A stretch of DNA of 64,000 bases, taken from contig CM051459.1 in assembly GCA_028095005.1 (NCBI GenBank), positions 128,629,657-128,693,656 of the forward strand, in the 5' to 3' direction. The notes beneath the pieces are model-generated. The model did not search any database and had not been told where the DNA came from. It saw only the letters and a program-made list of their open reading frames with translations. Of the stretch, positions 1-11,169 are shown piece by piece (within the stretch, counting starts at the first letter, position 1; every line of letters begins with the position of its first letter). This DNA comes from Rhynchospora pubera. Taxonomy: Eukaryota; Streptophyta; Magnoliopsida; Poales; Cyperaceae. Both the position numbers and the translations under genes were made by a program.

Positions 1-1465
1 TCGTGTGTTTGGGTTTGTCGGACGAAATTCTAACCCTCGTCCGATCTTGTATGACCACCAAACAGGCGGTCCAGTCCGTCGGGCCAACAAACAAAAGGTT
101 TGTCCGAGCTTGGAGTACTTGAAAGTCCATTCTTGGAAGGTAGAAAGATTGAAGTTTGAGAACTTGGAGTCTCTCATCAGAGCGGAGATCCTTGTGGACG
201 GGCTTGCTGATGAGAATAAATTTGTGCATCTGACGGGCCTTTCAAGTGTGACTACTCTTGAGTTGGTGTTGTCTGGGGATGCATGGGATCTAGAGGTATG
301 ATTGTCATTGCTCATAGCATTTTAATCTAAATTTTGGTGAAGTGATATTTTGTTGGCTTCATTTATCTTTTCTTTTTTTGTGTAAAATTGTGACAATCAG
401 CATTGACATGACAGATTATAGTTTTCATAATGCAAAACTTACATTTTTGTTTCTTTAGTATTATTTTGTAGTATATTTTTGTTCACAATTATATGGGCAG
501 TCTATACCAATCAAATGTTGGTTAAACTCAGTAGCATGTTAATTTTTTTGTTGAATTTTGGTATGGCTTTTACTTATAATCTCACTTTCATTGTTAGAAG
601 TGTATAATATCTCAATGAATTTATTTTGGTTTATTTGGCACATAAAGAACGCTCTGGTGAAAGAAACAACTCAATGTACAACATTTCACAATCTAGAGAC
701 TTTGATAGTCGGAGAAGGGTGCATGAATGATAAATTGGATCAGGTTGCTTATTTTCTCCGGAACGCACCTAATCTAAAGAAGCTGGTTCTACTCCAATTA
801 GAGGTATATGTTGCTTCAATAATTTGCAATGCTTATGCCTAATTTTGTTAGGTTCTCTAAATTATATTAGTGGGAATAAGGTGGTTTGAATAACTAAGAC
901 CAAATTGTCTTTTAGATACAGAAGCTTGCTTCATAAATTTGGTCATAGGTCTAGATTGAAAACAAATGCTATTGAAGTTATTATTTACTCACACCACAAT
1001 TTGCAACATTATGTTCTGTTGAAGGCAGATGATAGGTATTTTTAGGTTTAGTCGGTCTTGTGTTAATGTTTTTTTTAAATTTCAAACATGCTAGTGGTAT
1101 ATATGATTAGTGAAGAAACACTGTAGTAGTTTTATATATAGTTCCAGTGAATGTTTTGTATCTGTTGCAGGCAGAGGATGGGGCTTTTAAACCGTGTTGA
1201 ACGTTATTTCCTAATTATCGTAGGACAAGAATGTTACCAAAATGGAAATAGTGATTTAACTCCTGATTTATTTTCCATTGCAGCCATTGGAAGATTCCAA
1301 GATAGAAATAAGCGTCGTGTTGGGAGATAGTCTTGATGTCGTGGACACTACTAAGCAGGAGAAGGATGAATCATTTATCAAGGTAGTGAAGGATATAATT
1401 AAAAGCACTTTTCAGAATCATTCGAGGTGGGCTATAGTAGTTTCTATCAGAAAGGATGCGTCATT
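1..1465 (+). pseudogene. F-box/LRR gene, tandem copy 1 (truncated, internally deleted)
   Basis: The F-box part reads from base 3 (LGLSDEILTLVRSCMTTKQA), resembling the LPDEIL...TK.AV core of plant F-box proteins, but meets TGA just after about base 100. Compared with copy 2, some 600 bp is missing at that point and the reading frame changes. An LRR-type segment (LESLIRAEILVDGL, VTTLELVLSG) follows in the other frame to a donor near 297. Two more exon-like segments follow: about 648-801 (HNLETLIVGEG, NLKKLVLLQLE, then GTATATG) and one from about 1284 after a TTGCAG acceptor (PLEDSKIEISVVLGDS). F-box proteins select substrates for SCF ubiquitin ligases; this copy cannot encode a complete one. 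The 5' end lies outside the window or is lost. Confidence 0.7.
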
Positions 1466-2640
1466 GATCTATGATTGTCAATTGTGCAGTGACAACATTT
1501 GCATTCTTTCTGCATACTTCTTTTTTTATAGTGGAGAGACATAAAAAAAACAATTGGAATTGTAGTTGACTCGCGAGTTAGGAAACTAAAATTACTGTGC
1601 TAGTACATGAAATTGCCGTGAAATTACTATGTCTTAGCTTTTCCATTACAAGTCTTAGTTAAATACAAAGGAGTTGGCACTTGAGCCACGAGTGAGCTAG
1701 ATTGTACATGCCTAAAATGTACAAGCAAGGTTGAAATTCAAGACAGCATGCCAGATTGTACTGGAAAGCCTCCTCAGCTTGTCAAATATCAAAGACTTTT
1801 GTAATGCATTTTCTAATACATCCTATACATGAAGAGACAATTAGAAGTTAAGCAATATTAATTTAATAAGAAAAGTATAAGTTACAGTAAACTTTGTCTA
1901 GAATCACAAATTGGTCAATATATTTTATCCCTTTGATGCTACTAAACTTTTCATCTTCCCCAAATTGATCATTAGTTTTACTATTTTAACCATAAAAGCA
2001 AGCAAATTTCTTATGTTAAAATCTTTTGTGAAATGGACATCTTTTGTTGTATGGACAAATTCTTTTGGCAAGAAAACATACAATTTTCTCTAAGGTGTAC
2101 ACCTTTTATGTACCAACATATTTATCCATTGAAAATGAAATAAATGAAATTGGACATCTTTTACTTAAAAACAATAAGTAACTTTTATAATTGGTTTTCC
2201 AGCCAAATGATATTACATTATCATTTTGATTGACATCAAACACTAGACCTGACATAAAGCTGCCCTAGAATTGAAGCCAATATGTGCCAATTGAGCCATC
2301 CTAACATCTTACAAGTCTCTAGAAGGGTATCAAAAGAAGTTTCGCATGTATGGAGAGAGTGTGTGTGGAGTTTGGTGTGATCTATCATGCATATTTTATT
2401 TATTTTTGTTTTAAGTATATACTGACCATATTGTTGTATAAAAAAATATATGGTCATTGTTGGTGAATTTTTATTTACTTTGTAATGAAATATTCGAGAA
2501 AATCAAATAATATAAATACAAGATAATCATGACTGCTACAACACTATATGTTCAACGAATTAATAGAAGCTACTTGAAAAGGCTCGTTGTATGCTTTCTA
2601 ATGGAGGTTTAGGTAAAGAGTTTTGGCCAAATAGCAAGCC
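1466..2640. other. AT-rich spacer between the two F-box copies
   Basis: I see no coding segment with recognisable similarity, no RNA gene and no clear element ends here. The open frames are short and lack any family motif. The stretch separates the two halves of the tandem F-box duplication. Confidence 0.5.
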
Positions 2641-4530
2641 GTGTGTTTGGGCTTGCCAGATGAAATTCTGACCCTCGTCCTATCTTGTATGACTGCCAAA
2701 CAGGCGGTCCAGTCCGTCGGGCCAACAAACAAAAACTTTGCATGCCTCTGGGCTTCAGCACTTATTCTTCACCTTGATGTGAAAGAGTTTCTCCCACCAC
2801 CCGAAACCTTAAAAATGTTAAGAGGGAGTGGAGGTAACACCAGTAGATACTCGGGTTTTGTTGATGGTGTCTTTCGTAAACTAGAAGTCAGTGATATAAA
2901 TGAATTCAAACTCTTTTGGGATGAAGAGGATGGCAACCCCACTCCTACCACCGATTGGCTTCGTAAAGTGGCACACCAGAACCCCAATTCTCTATACCTC
3001 CATGTTTCCTCGCTGGATTCTCGTTGGGTGGTCCCATACTTTGTTTTTACTATCGCATCCTTACAGAAGTTGGTGCTATACATGGAAAATATAGTGTTTA
3101 ACCAAGCAACTATAAACTTTCCCTGCATCAAGAGTCTAAAACTTGGTTTTGTAACCATTGGAGAGGAAGTCATGCAAATGATTTTCTTGGGTTCACCTCT
3201 TGCAGAAGAAATGGTGCTTGAGGATGTAATTTGAAATTCTCTATCATTTCCTCATACACACTAATGAGTCTTATAATTGATGAAGGTGAAATATGTGCTG
3301 AAATACTGATTATTTCCATCCCGAGCCAGGAGTACTTGAAAGTCTGTTCTTGGGAGGTAGAAATATTGATGTTTGATAAATTGGAGTCGCTCGTCAGAGC
3401 GGAGATCCTTGTGGACGGACTTGTTGATGAGAATAAATTTGTGCATTTGACGGGCCTTTCAAGTGTGACTACTCTTGAGTTGGTATTGTCTGGGATGCAT
3501 GGGATCTAGATCTATGATTGTCATTGCTCATAGCATTTTAATCTAAATTTCGGTGAAGTGATATTGTGCTGGCTTCATTTATCTTTCTTTTTTTGTGTAA
3601 AATTGTGACAATCATCATTGACATGACAACTTATAGTTAGCACGATGTAAAACTTACATTTTGTTTCTTTAGTATTGTTTTGTACTACATTTTTGTTCAC
3701 AATTATATAGGCAATCCGTACCAATCAAATGTCAGTTTACTGAGTAGCATATTAAATTTTTTTTTTTGTCGGATTCTGGTATGGCTTTTACTTATAATCT
3801 CACTTTCATTGTGAGAAGTGTGTAATACCTGACTAAATTTTATTTTGGTTAATTTGGCACATGAAGAATGCTCTGGTGAAAGAAACAAGTCAATGTCCAA
3901 CATTTCACAATCTAGAGACCTTGATAGTCAGAGAAGGGTGCATGACTGATAAATTGGATCAAGTTGCTTGTTTTCTCCGGAATGCACTTAATCTAGGCTC
4001 CGTTTGGATTCCATTTGGGAAGAAGGAAAGAAGGAAATAAGGAAATAAATTTATTATAAACAATCCAAACTCTTCACAAAGTTACACACTTCCCAATACT
4101 TCTTCCCACTTCTTCCTTTCTTCCCACACCTTATCCAAACGGAGCCCTAAAGAAGCTAGTTCTACTCCATTTAGAGGTATATATCACTTCAATAATTTGC
4201 AATGCTTATGCCTAATTTTGGTAGGTTCTCTAACTTATACAGTGGGAATAAGGTGGTTTTAATAACTAAGACCAAATTGACTTTTATAGATGCAAAAGCT
4301 TGCTTCACAAATTTGGTCATAGCTCTAGATTGAAAACAAATGTTATATTATTGAAGTTATTATTTACTCACACCACAATTTGCAACATTATGTTCTATTG
4401 CAGGTAGAGGATAGGTATTTCTAGGTTTAGTCCATCTTGTATTAATATATATATTTTTTTATTTCAAACATGCTAGTGGTATATATGATTAGTGAAGAAA
4501 CACACTTATTATGCATTTTATATATAGTTT
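2641..4530 (+). pseudogene. F-box/LRR gene, tandem copy 2 (frameshifted, MITE-interrupted)
   Basis: Residues from 2647 read LGLPDEILTLVLSCMTAKQA, an F-box-like start, followed by an LRR-like region (SLYLHVSSL, LQKLVLYMENI, CIKSLKLGF) to a stop at 3234. The frame resumes one register away at 3231 (EYLKVCSWEVE, LVDENKFVHLTGLSS, TTLELVLSG) and ends at 3509 because one G present in copy 1 (GGGGATGC versus GGGATGC) is missing. A second exon (about 3867-4167; NALVKETSQCPTFHNLETL, LDQVACFLRN) is interrupted by the MITE at 3996-4146. No ATG begins the F-box; the first codon of the open frame is GTG. Nucleotide similarity to copy 1 continues through the introns and fades near 4530, so the third exon of copy 1 is not repeated. 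Probably non-functional. Confidence 0.7.
3996..4146. mobile_element. Tourist-like MITE (PIF/Harbinger type), 151 bp, in an F-box exon
   Basis: The terminal inverted repeats are GGCTCCGTTTGGAT and ATCCAAACGGAGCC. A 3-bp target duplication CTA flanks them (3993-3995 and 4147-4149). Copy 1 of the F-box gene shows the uninterrupted sequence AATCTAAAGAAGC, so the insertion site and duplication are confirmed by a paralogous empty site. The interior is purine-rich then pyrimidine-rich, with TTATAAACAATCCAAACTC and CACAAAGTTACACACTTCC, shared with four more copies in the window (15673, 29034, 36285/42417 and 63488). Confidence 0.92.
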
Positions 4531-5216
4531 ACTCTTCTAACGTTGTGCATATTTTACGCTCAATATGCATTAAAATATAAAAATAATATTTATACATAGA
4601 TCACATTTCTGAAATATCATAATTTATGTTAATATATATGTGTTCATCCTTTCAGCGTGTCAAATTTTACATCTAGGAGTTCCTCCGGTAGAAAAACATT
4701 TGTGATGTTTTTTTTTCTTTTTTAAAAATGAAAAAAATCAATCATACATGTTTCAAGCAAAGAGAATTGAACAGAGGTACGAGACATAGCTGTTTCACCA
4801 GGAAATGTCACTTGAGAAATTCACATAATATAATAGGTTGGTGCAATTGTAGCTATCAATTTTAGATAAATACATGTTTCATAATAACTTTTTTGTGAGA
4901 AACAATTTAAGTGTACTCAAAGGAAGCCGGTCTATCTGTTACTAGACCGGGTTGAGTTGAGCTGAAATTGGCATCTGCCATCCGGTTTGACTGGACCGGG
5001 TTGAGTTGAGGTGAAATTGGCATCCACCATCCGGTTTGTTTGTTCTGAACTGGGAAAAGACTATTTTCATAGTTTGCAAACTTTAGTAAATAGTGCGTTG
5101 CGTGGTGATTATAATCAACTTATTGAAGTAAAAGAAACTCTTGTATGGTAGGCCTAAATCAGAAGTACTATTTGCACATAAAAGATCCGATCCAAGTATC
5201 AAGTGATAAAATTAAG
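4531..5216. other. AT-rich intergenic DNA
   Basis: No gene is seen. The only structure I can support is the 49-bp direct repeat at 4942-5039, listed separately. Confidence 0.5.
4942..5039. repeat. Direct repeat, 2 x 49 bp
   Basis: Two adjacent 49-bp units begin CTAGACCGGGTTGAGTTGAG (4942) and CTGGACCGGGTTGAGTTGAG (4991), and each ends with CATCCGGTTTG. They differ at only a few positions. The unit is GC-richer than its surroundings and non-coding as far as I can see. Confidence 0.85.
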
Positions 5217-5327
5217 ATCATGTAAGAATAAAATTAGGATTAGTTATTCGGACTAAGAAATATTATTCCTAAACGATCAAGAATAAGTTTTTTGAGATCT
5301 AGAGTGTTATTTTCAAGTGGTCCAATG

Positions 5328-6341
5328 TAGGGGCGAAGCCATGTAGAAAATATGGACCCACCTCAAAAAAATTTTAATTGATATTGCATTTATTTGTAAT
5401 TAAAAAAAATCACAAGAAGTTAGGGACCCATCTCAAAAATTTGAAGGACCCAACTGAACATGTCGAGTTTGATTTGAATTGTATAAGGACGTATAAAAAA
5501 TTGCGTATGGACCCACGTAGTATTTGTTCCTGACTAATCGTCTTATTTCTTCCTCCCCAATGAATCTTATTAAGATAACTTTAGAATAGAATGGAATATT
5601 TGGATGAATAATTATTTGTAACATATATATACACATTGCGTGAATTGTTAGGACATTATAAATAAAAGATACCATAGAAGATCAAGAATACAATTCCGAT
5701 ATTATGGGTGTGTTTGTTACGTTTTGAATAAGCCTTATTCCGAATAGGGCTTATTCGGGATGAAACCAAACGTGTTTTGAATAAGCCTTATTCCGAATAA
5801 GGACTTATTCAACTCCTTATTCCAATACCACCATAAAGTTGGAACAAAAGTGAATAAGAAGAGAGAGAAAAGAGGAGAGATGAGAGAGAAAAGCTTATTC
5901 GGAAAGCTGAATAAGCTTATTCGGAAAGTTGCCAAACACAACTGGCACTAAAATTACTAAATATTGTTCATGTCAAAAAAATTCCAAACGCCACAAAGAG
6001 ATTAGAAATATTGTGGTTTGAATAGTGACCGAACTTTTTCGTATGTCTTCCATCTTTATCTATAATATAAAAAAATAAGTGTTCAATAAGATTTCTACTG
6101 AACCTATTATGCAAAATTATGAGAAAAATAAAAATTAAGAGGAAATTATTGTTCAATAAGATTTTTGTATGTTAAGTATATATTTGATTTCTTTTAATTT
6201 TTTTTATGTAACATTATTTTAGAGTTATTTATTTAAAAATTATTATTATTTTATGTTTATATTAGACGTTACATCATACATATATTTTCAATAAAAAAAA
6301 TTTACGGATCCTGCTGACACAAAATTCTAGCTTCGCCACTA
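5328..6341. mobile_element. Non-autonomous hAT element, 1,014 bp
   Basis: The ends are TAGGGGCGAAGC (5328) and, reading inward from the right, TAGTGGCGAAGC (6341). Both fit the hAT terminal pattern (C/T)A(A/G)NG. The 8-bp sequence GTCCAATG flanks both sides (5320-5327 and 6342-6349), the duplication size of hAT transposons. No transposase frame is present. The element sits in the left arm of the foldback element and carries a smaller repeat at 5708-5942. Confidence 0.82.
5708..5942. mobile_element. MITE-like inverted-repeat element within the hAT
   Basis: The left end GTGTGTTTGTTACGTTTTGAATAAG and the inward-read right end (GTTGTGTTTGGCAACTTT, then CCGAATAAGC) form imperfect inverted repeats. 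The interior has several further copies of GAATAAGCCTTATTCCGAATAA and its complement. A possible 3-bp target duplication is TGG (5705-5707, 5943-5945), which is too short to be decisive. Confidence 0.5.
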
Positions 6342-6605
6342 GTCCAATGTCTAGATTGAATTCTTATTCCTAGGGTGTTTGGATCATATTCTTAATGTGG
6401 ATTAAGAAATAGTTGGGACCACTTTTTAATCCAAATTAAAAAGGATGATCCAAACACCATAGGAATAAGAATTTAATACGGATGTTGGACCACTTAAAAA
6501 TACCACTCTAGATGACAAAAAAACTTATTTTTAATCCTTTAGGATTAAAAATTTTAATCCCGAATAACTAATCCTACCCTTAATCTTATATGATCCAAAC
6601 AGAGC

Positions 6606-7300
6606 AAGTAAGCATTTGAAAATTCCTAGAGGAACAATTCAGTTCTAGCACAACATTACAAAATCTAATAATTTTGATGTGTTTGGATGGAAGCCGGATA
6701 AATATAAGAATAAGAATTGGCACGAGATTCTAGAATTTTTTATTCTTATTCAAATTCCATAGTTTTGTTAGTATAAGAATAAGGGGCCGGATAAGCTCAA
6801 TTTTTTTATTCTTGTGTTGTTTGAGTTGCACAAAAATAAAAAATTTAAAGCTTATTCTTATCCGTGGTTATGCTCTGATTAGTAAGAGACGATTGTCGAG
6901 GGATTGGCTGGGTCACGATCGACAAGTCTAATCGCTGAGCAGCCCCTCTTTCTACATCTATACTCATAAAACATCCTGCATAATAAGAAAACAACAAGTG
7001 AAGATCTTGTTTGGGATTATTTTTTTTTGGGGGTCTTACAAATGAATAAACAAATTGCTAATGAAAACAGAGAGAGGTTAGGTAAACATTGTGCGAACTC
7101 CTTGTGAAAGGCAAGTTGAATGCTCAATGAGTTGACCAAATTAACATCTCTAAAGCTACACTGTCTTCATGTCTGACATATTATTTTTTGCACGTCTCAC
7201 ATGACACTAACACTTTTTTCCTTATAATTCATAAATTGTTGAACCCAAAAATGGCAAGTCAGACCGTTCTGCAGTTTTGGGCTGTTAATTTGCGTACTAC
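6606..7300. other. AT-rich intergenic DNA left of the MULE
   Basis: It contains several TTATTCTTATTC / AATAAGAATAAG stretches (6700-6870) that may be remnants of another hairpin repeat. No gene or complete element is supported. Confidence 0.4.
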
Positions 7301-7309
7301 ATATTCAGC

Positions 7310-7492
7310 CGAAATTATTTAATATAAAAATTCAGACACCAAAAAATTTAATACAAAGAATTATTTATTTTTTTTTAATAAGAAGAAAGTTCCAACGCGT
7401 TTATAAACCGCGCCTCTCTCTCTCCTTTCGAACGCGTTTTATAAACGCGTTACAGGCTTTAAAACGCGTTTATAAAACGCGCTAGAAGGCTG
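7310..7492 (+). repeat. Left TIR of the MULE
   Basis: It pairs with 13490-13674. The outer half is AT-rich; the inner half carries copies of a near-palindromic motif AACGCGTTTATAAAACGCG starting near 7394, 7431 and 7463. Two more copies lie just inside the TIR near 7520 and 7555. Repeated subterminal motifs of this kind are the usual binding sites of plant transposases; binding here is inferred. Confidence 0.9.
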
Positions 7493-7684
7493 AACTTTCG
7501 GAATAGTTAAAACGCAATTAACGCGTTTATAAAACGCGCTAGAAGGCTTCTTACCCGTTTATAAAACGCGCTGGGAGGGCAACATTCCAAGTTCTATCAC
7601 TTCGATCAAACTTTAGTCATTTCGATCGAACTTTAGTCATTTCTGTCTATAAGTTTGTGAATTTATAACCGCGTTATTTGAAGT

Positions 7685-7690
7685 TATATA
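7685..7690 (+). promoter_or_regulatory. Putative TATA box of the MULE transposase
   Basis: TATATA at 7685 lies about 80 bp before the ATG at 7773, a plausible distance for a short 5' leader. It sits just inside the left TIR, the usual promoter location in MULEs. Assigned by position only. Confidence 0.4.
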
Positions 7691-7772
7691 AGACTATACA
7701 TTCTCGCAGAATTGAAATCGTCAACAACAAATTATCTCTTACAATTTAAAAACCTATCAATCAAATCCAAAA

Positions 7773-8015
7773 ATGTCTACAATTACAATATATGTCAACC
7801 AATGTCCAACTTTTGGTGCTTCTTACTTCCACATCGGTTGTAGTATGCATACCACATTTGCTGAAATTCGAAATGAATTATACAGCAGGCTACAGATTTT
7901 AGAAACCCAGTACACTTTGAATATCCATGGTCGTTACAACGATATTGTAAATGGGAGATATGTGTTAGAGATATGTCCTAGGAGCCAATCTTATTTAGGC
8001 CACTTCTATAGTTTA
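7773..8015 (+). pseudogene. N-terminal segment of the MULE transposase gene
   Basis: An ATG-started frame (MSTITIYVNQCPTFGASYFH) gives about 81 codons before the LTR-like insertion. The segment ILETQYTLNIHGRYNDIVNG resembles the small N-terminal domain that precedes the DNA-binding domain in many plant MULE transposases. Continuation is expected at about 9724, where SEDQWRLFYHETFETRWLP is read, but simple removal of the insertion does not join the frames, so there is at least one more lesion. Confidence 0.5.
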
Positions 8016-9725
8016 TGTTATTGATGATTTCAGATCATTTGTTCTTTGATTTAATCGTTGACAGTTCATTCAGGTTGAGGATCTGAATTATAGATCACTG
8101 TTATTCATTTAGTAGTAAATGACAACGATAAATCTAAAAGTCCATAATCTTGATAATTAACAGAGAACATTAGTTATCAATAAGATTAGTATGCAGATTA
8201 AGTGATGATTAAGTTCTATAAATCATAGGTTAAGAGTAACCAACTTAATTGCATATGTATATGTTATAGAACATAGTACAGGACTGGACCCCACGAAATA
8301 AATATATGGATTGTGTTACGTGTCATTATTTATTTCGTTATGATTTTGGTTCTAAGTTTGAGATGATTATCTTTTCCACATGAGGATAGATGCTATAAAT
8401 CATGTCTACCGCTGATTCCTGATAAAGGCTGCTATACGGACTTGATTTGAGTATTCTTGAATTGTGCGGGGAAAAGCTAATTATCAAGAAAACCGTATGT
8501 CCCTCATTGATTCACTTAGTGAGTGACGATATCTGTTTGGGCCCCTTGATGAAGATAGATTGTTTGCTAGCAACTGATACAATTATCTCTAGATCAAGAA
8601 ACGTATAATCTGCAAGAATGACACGTTCCTATCTTGGATTATACGATGATATCGTGTGACATAAGAATCAAAATAGAGAAACTAATTATTCTCTCATGCA
8701 GGATTGAAATATTGTAGTAGTACACTATTTATGTGAATTGGGAATCATAACGTGTTGCTAGATACCGCTTATGATTATTGGAATTAAATAGCGATTTAAT
8801 TCCATGTCCAACATAGCATAAATCCTCAAAGGGTCACACATAATAAGGTGTTTAACCACACGTGCATTAATTGTTTATTTGCAACAATTGGTTTTGCAAA
8901 ATATGATAAGTTGATTAATTAATCGTATACCGTTATGGACCGTTATGATTAATTAAGTCAAATAGATCATATAGAAATAATTTAATGCATTGACTAATTC
9001 CATATTAATTATTAAATAGTTAATAATTAATTATAATCAACACATTTAATTATTTGAGCAATTGGGCCTTTAAATTAATTAGTTAATTTAATGTCCAATG
9101 GAAGGTGCAATTAAATAGAAGAGAATTGGGCTCAACTAGACTTGAGGCCCAACCCAATTTGAGGGTTGGTGGGTGCGGCTAGGGAGGGGCATTTATGTCC
9201 ATCAAAAGTTGGATGAGAGCTAGGGTATGAGGTCTATATAAAGGGGTGTTCTTTGGGAGCAAACCCTAGCCTCCACACACCTCTCTCTCCTCTCTCTCAC
9301 TTGGCCGAAAATCCCAAAGAGGAAAGAAAATTTTCAGAATTTTCTTCTCCTTCTCTCTTCTCTTATCCACCTCTTAGCTCATGTGTTGAGCAAGCTTTTC
9401 CACTAAATTAATTGGAGAATTAACTTGAAGAGGGAAAGCTTTGGAATTAGACACACTTCTCTCAATTACTAGCATAATTGATTAGAGAAGGTGGTTAATT
9501 CCTTAGTGGACTCGAGGCGCACGGCGTGGAGGTTCTTGGAGAGCACGCCACCGACACCAATCCGTTGGAACAAGCCTCTTGGTTGCGATACCAAGAGAGG
9601 TATACTTCCAACCCTTTTTCTCGTGTGTTTGAATAGCTTGTGTACAAGATCTTGTGTGTGCTATGTTTGCTTGGTTAATTAATTGGTAATTAGCATAAAA
9701 ATGAAAATTAGCACACTTTCTAACA
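8016..9725 (+). mobile_element. Solo-LTR-like insertion (~1.7 kb) inside the MULE gene
   Basis: The segment begins TGTTA and ends TAACA, the TG...CA inverted ends of plant LTRs. It has no long reading frame. It carries a strong TATA box (TATATAAA, 9235-9242) about 490 bp from its right end, followed by a leader-like sequence (AAACCCTAGCCTCCACACAC), as expected for the U3-R-U5 order of an LTR on the + strand. It separates two parts of the transposase. The flanking 5-mers (GTTTA, ATATG) do not match, so the exact boundaries and the solo-LTR reading are inferences. Confidence 0.5.
9235..9242 (+). promoter_or_regulatory. TATA box in the LTR-like insertion
   Basis: TATATAAA lies in GGTCTATATAAAGGGGTG and is followed about 30 bp later by GCAAACCCTAGCC, a typical plant transcript start environment. 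If the solo-LTR reading is right, this is the retrotransposon promoter and it would drive transcripts rightward into the MULE transposase remnant. Confidence 0.55.
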
Positions 9726-11013
9726 ATATGAATCGCTATTTCTTCCTGTAAATTCTGAAGATCAATGGCGCCTTTTTTACCACGAGACATTCGAGACGAG
9801 ATGGTTACCGATTATTGAGTTGCATGTTGATTTCATCCCCGTATATGGCACGGGACCAGATCTGAACCTAACACCCCTTGACGAGCCCGGTAGCAGTGAG
9901 CCAAACACTTCCTTAAACCTTATGTGTGGCCAGCAATCCACCCCTTACCAATACACTGGCGAACAATCCATTCCTACGCAAGACAATAACACATCAGGAG
10001 ATGAAGTCGAGGTTGCCGATGGTGATGAAGATGAGGGTCCGGCGACTTACTCCGACCTTCCTACCGGAGAAGAATATACCGATGTGGAGGACTTCTCCGA
10101 GAGAGAAGTGCCTTTTTATGCAAACTGCGACCAGCCATACGTTTCAGGAAGGACGGACTTGCACCATCCTGTAAGTGAATTGTGTGATATTTCCATGTTT
10201 GAGTATGCTGGTATGCCGGAGCGTAGTTTAGGGCCACAAGGCGAACTTGCTGTTGGTAAACGATTCGGTTCCAAAAAACAACTAATTCTAGCTGTCTGTG
10301 ATGTTTCATGCAAAACAAATCGAGAAGTTCGAACGGAAACTAGCAATAAACAAAAAATTGTAATGGTTTGCATGCAAAAACCGAATTGTAAGTGGCGATT
10401 GTATGGTAGACGTGAGAGTTATAATACAAATTGGAAGATCTCTACCAATCCAAATGAGCATATTTGTTCGAGACCCCCGGGCCAAAAAGGTCACGCAAAC
10501 CTTACAGCTAGTCTCATTGCCGAACACGTTAGAGATGAATTGAAAAAAAATTTGGGAAAAAGTGTCCAGGACATAGGAAGCCTCATAAGGGCTAGATATC
10601 CACGTATTGAACCGACTTATAATAAACTATGGCGTGGGAGGGAGCGAGCATTGGAGCAATTGTTTGGGTCTTGGGATGGGGCCTACAATAAACTTCCACG
10701 CCTCCTGGAGGCAATGAAGGCGACAACCCCAGGAACGAAATACACAATAGTTTCTTGGCCTACAAACGATCCTAACGTTGGCGTCTTCAAGATGGCAGCC
10801 TGGGCTTTTGGTCCGTGCATAGAAGCGATGAAATATGCCAGACCTGTTATCTCAATTGATGCTAGTTTTTTATCGGGCCGATACAAAGGTAGATTGTTCT
10901 CAGTGTGTGGTTATGATCCAGAAAATCGATTAATTCCGGTTGCATCCGGTTTAGGCGAAAAAGAAGATAAGGATACTTGGGGATGGTTTAGGAGAAAGCA
11001 CTTCAAAGGTTGA
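9724..11013 (+). pseudogene. MULE transposase, DNA-binding region and start of DDE domain
   Basis: The frame is open from 9724; it has no ATG and continues an upstream exon. After an acidic linker comes the MuDR-type DNA-binding domain: AVGKRFGSKKQLILAVCDVS, then VCMQKPNCKWRLYG with paired cysteines and ISTNPNEHIC. Next is a helical segment (TASLIAEHVRDELKKNLGKS) and the start of the MULE catalytic domain, PVISIDASFLSGRYKGRLFS, holding the first catalytic Asp. The frame stops soon after KDTWGWFRRKH. The second Asp and the Glu are absent. A remnant of the linker (MAGRSKE) is read at 11029-11049 in another frame, so the core was removed by an internal deletion, not truncated at an end. Confidence 0.8.
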
Positions 11014-11169
11014 GTTAAGGAGAAAGATGGCCGGAAGGAGTAAAGAATAAATTGATCAAGCACGATGGAAAATCACGTAAGTACTTAAAGAAAAAGAATT
11101 CAATTCATTCATTCATTTTAATCCATTTTGAACTAACTTCAACTTTTTGTTGCAATCTCAGAGGAGTTT

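Larger units (their letters stand above)
5217..6605. mobile_element. Foldback (hairpin) element, split by a hAT insertion
   Basis: If 5328-6341 and one target duplication are removed, the left sequence (5217-5327 joined to 6350-6387) is an imperfect inverted repeat of 6446-6595. Shared blocks include GGATTAGTTATTCGG / CCGAATAACTAATCC, AGTGGTCCAATG / TTGGACCACT and GGGTGTTTGGATCAT / ATGATCCAAACACC. A loop of about 60 bp separates the arms. The right end (TGATCCAAACAGAGC) resembles Tourist-type MITE termini, but I found no clear target duplication, so the outer limits are approximate. Confidence 0.65.

Noticed and set aside
10061..10527. Minus-strand frames across the MULE transposase
   Set aside because: Shadows of the forward-strand MuDR-domain coding sequence.
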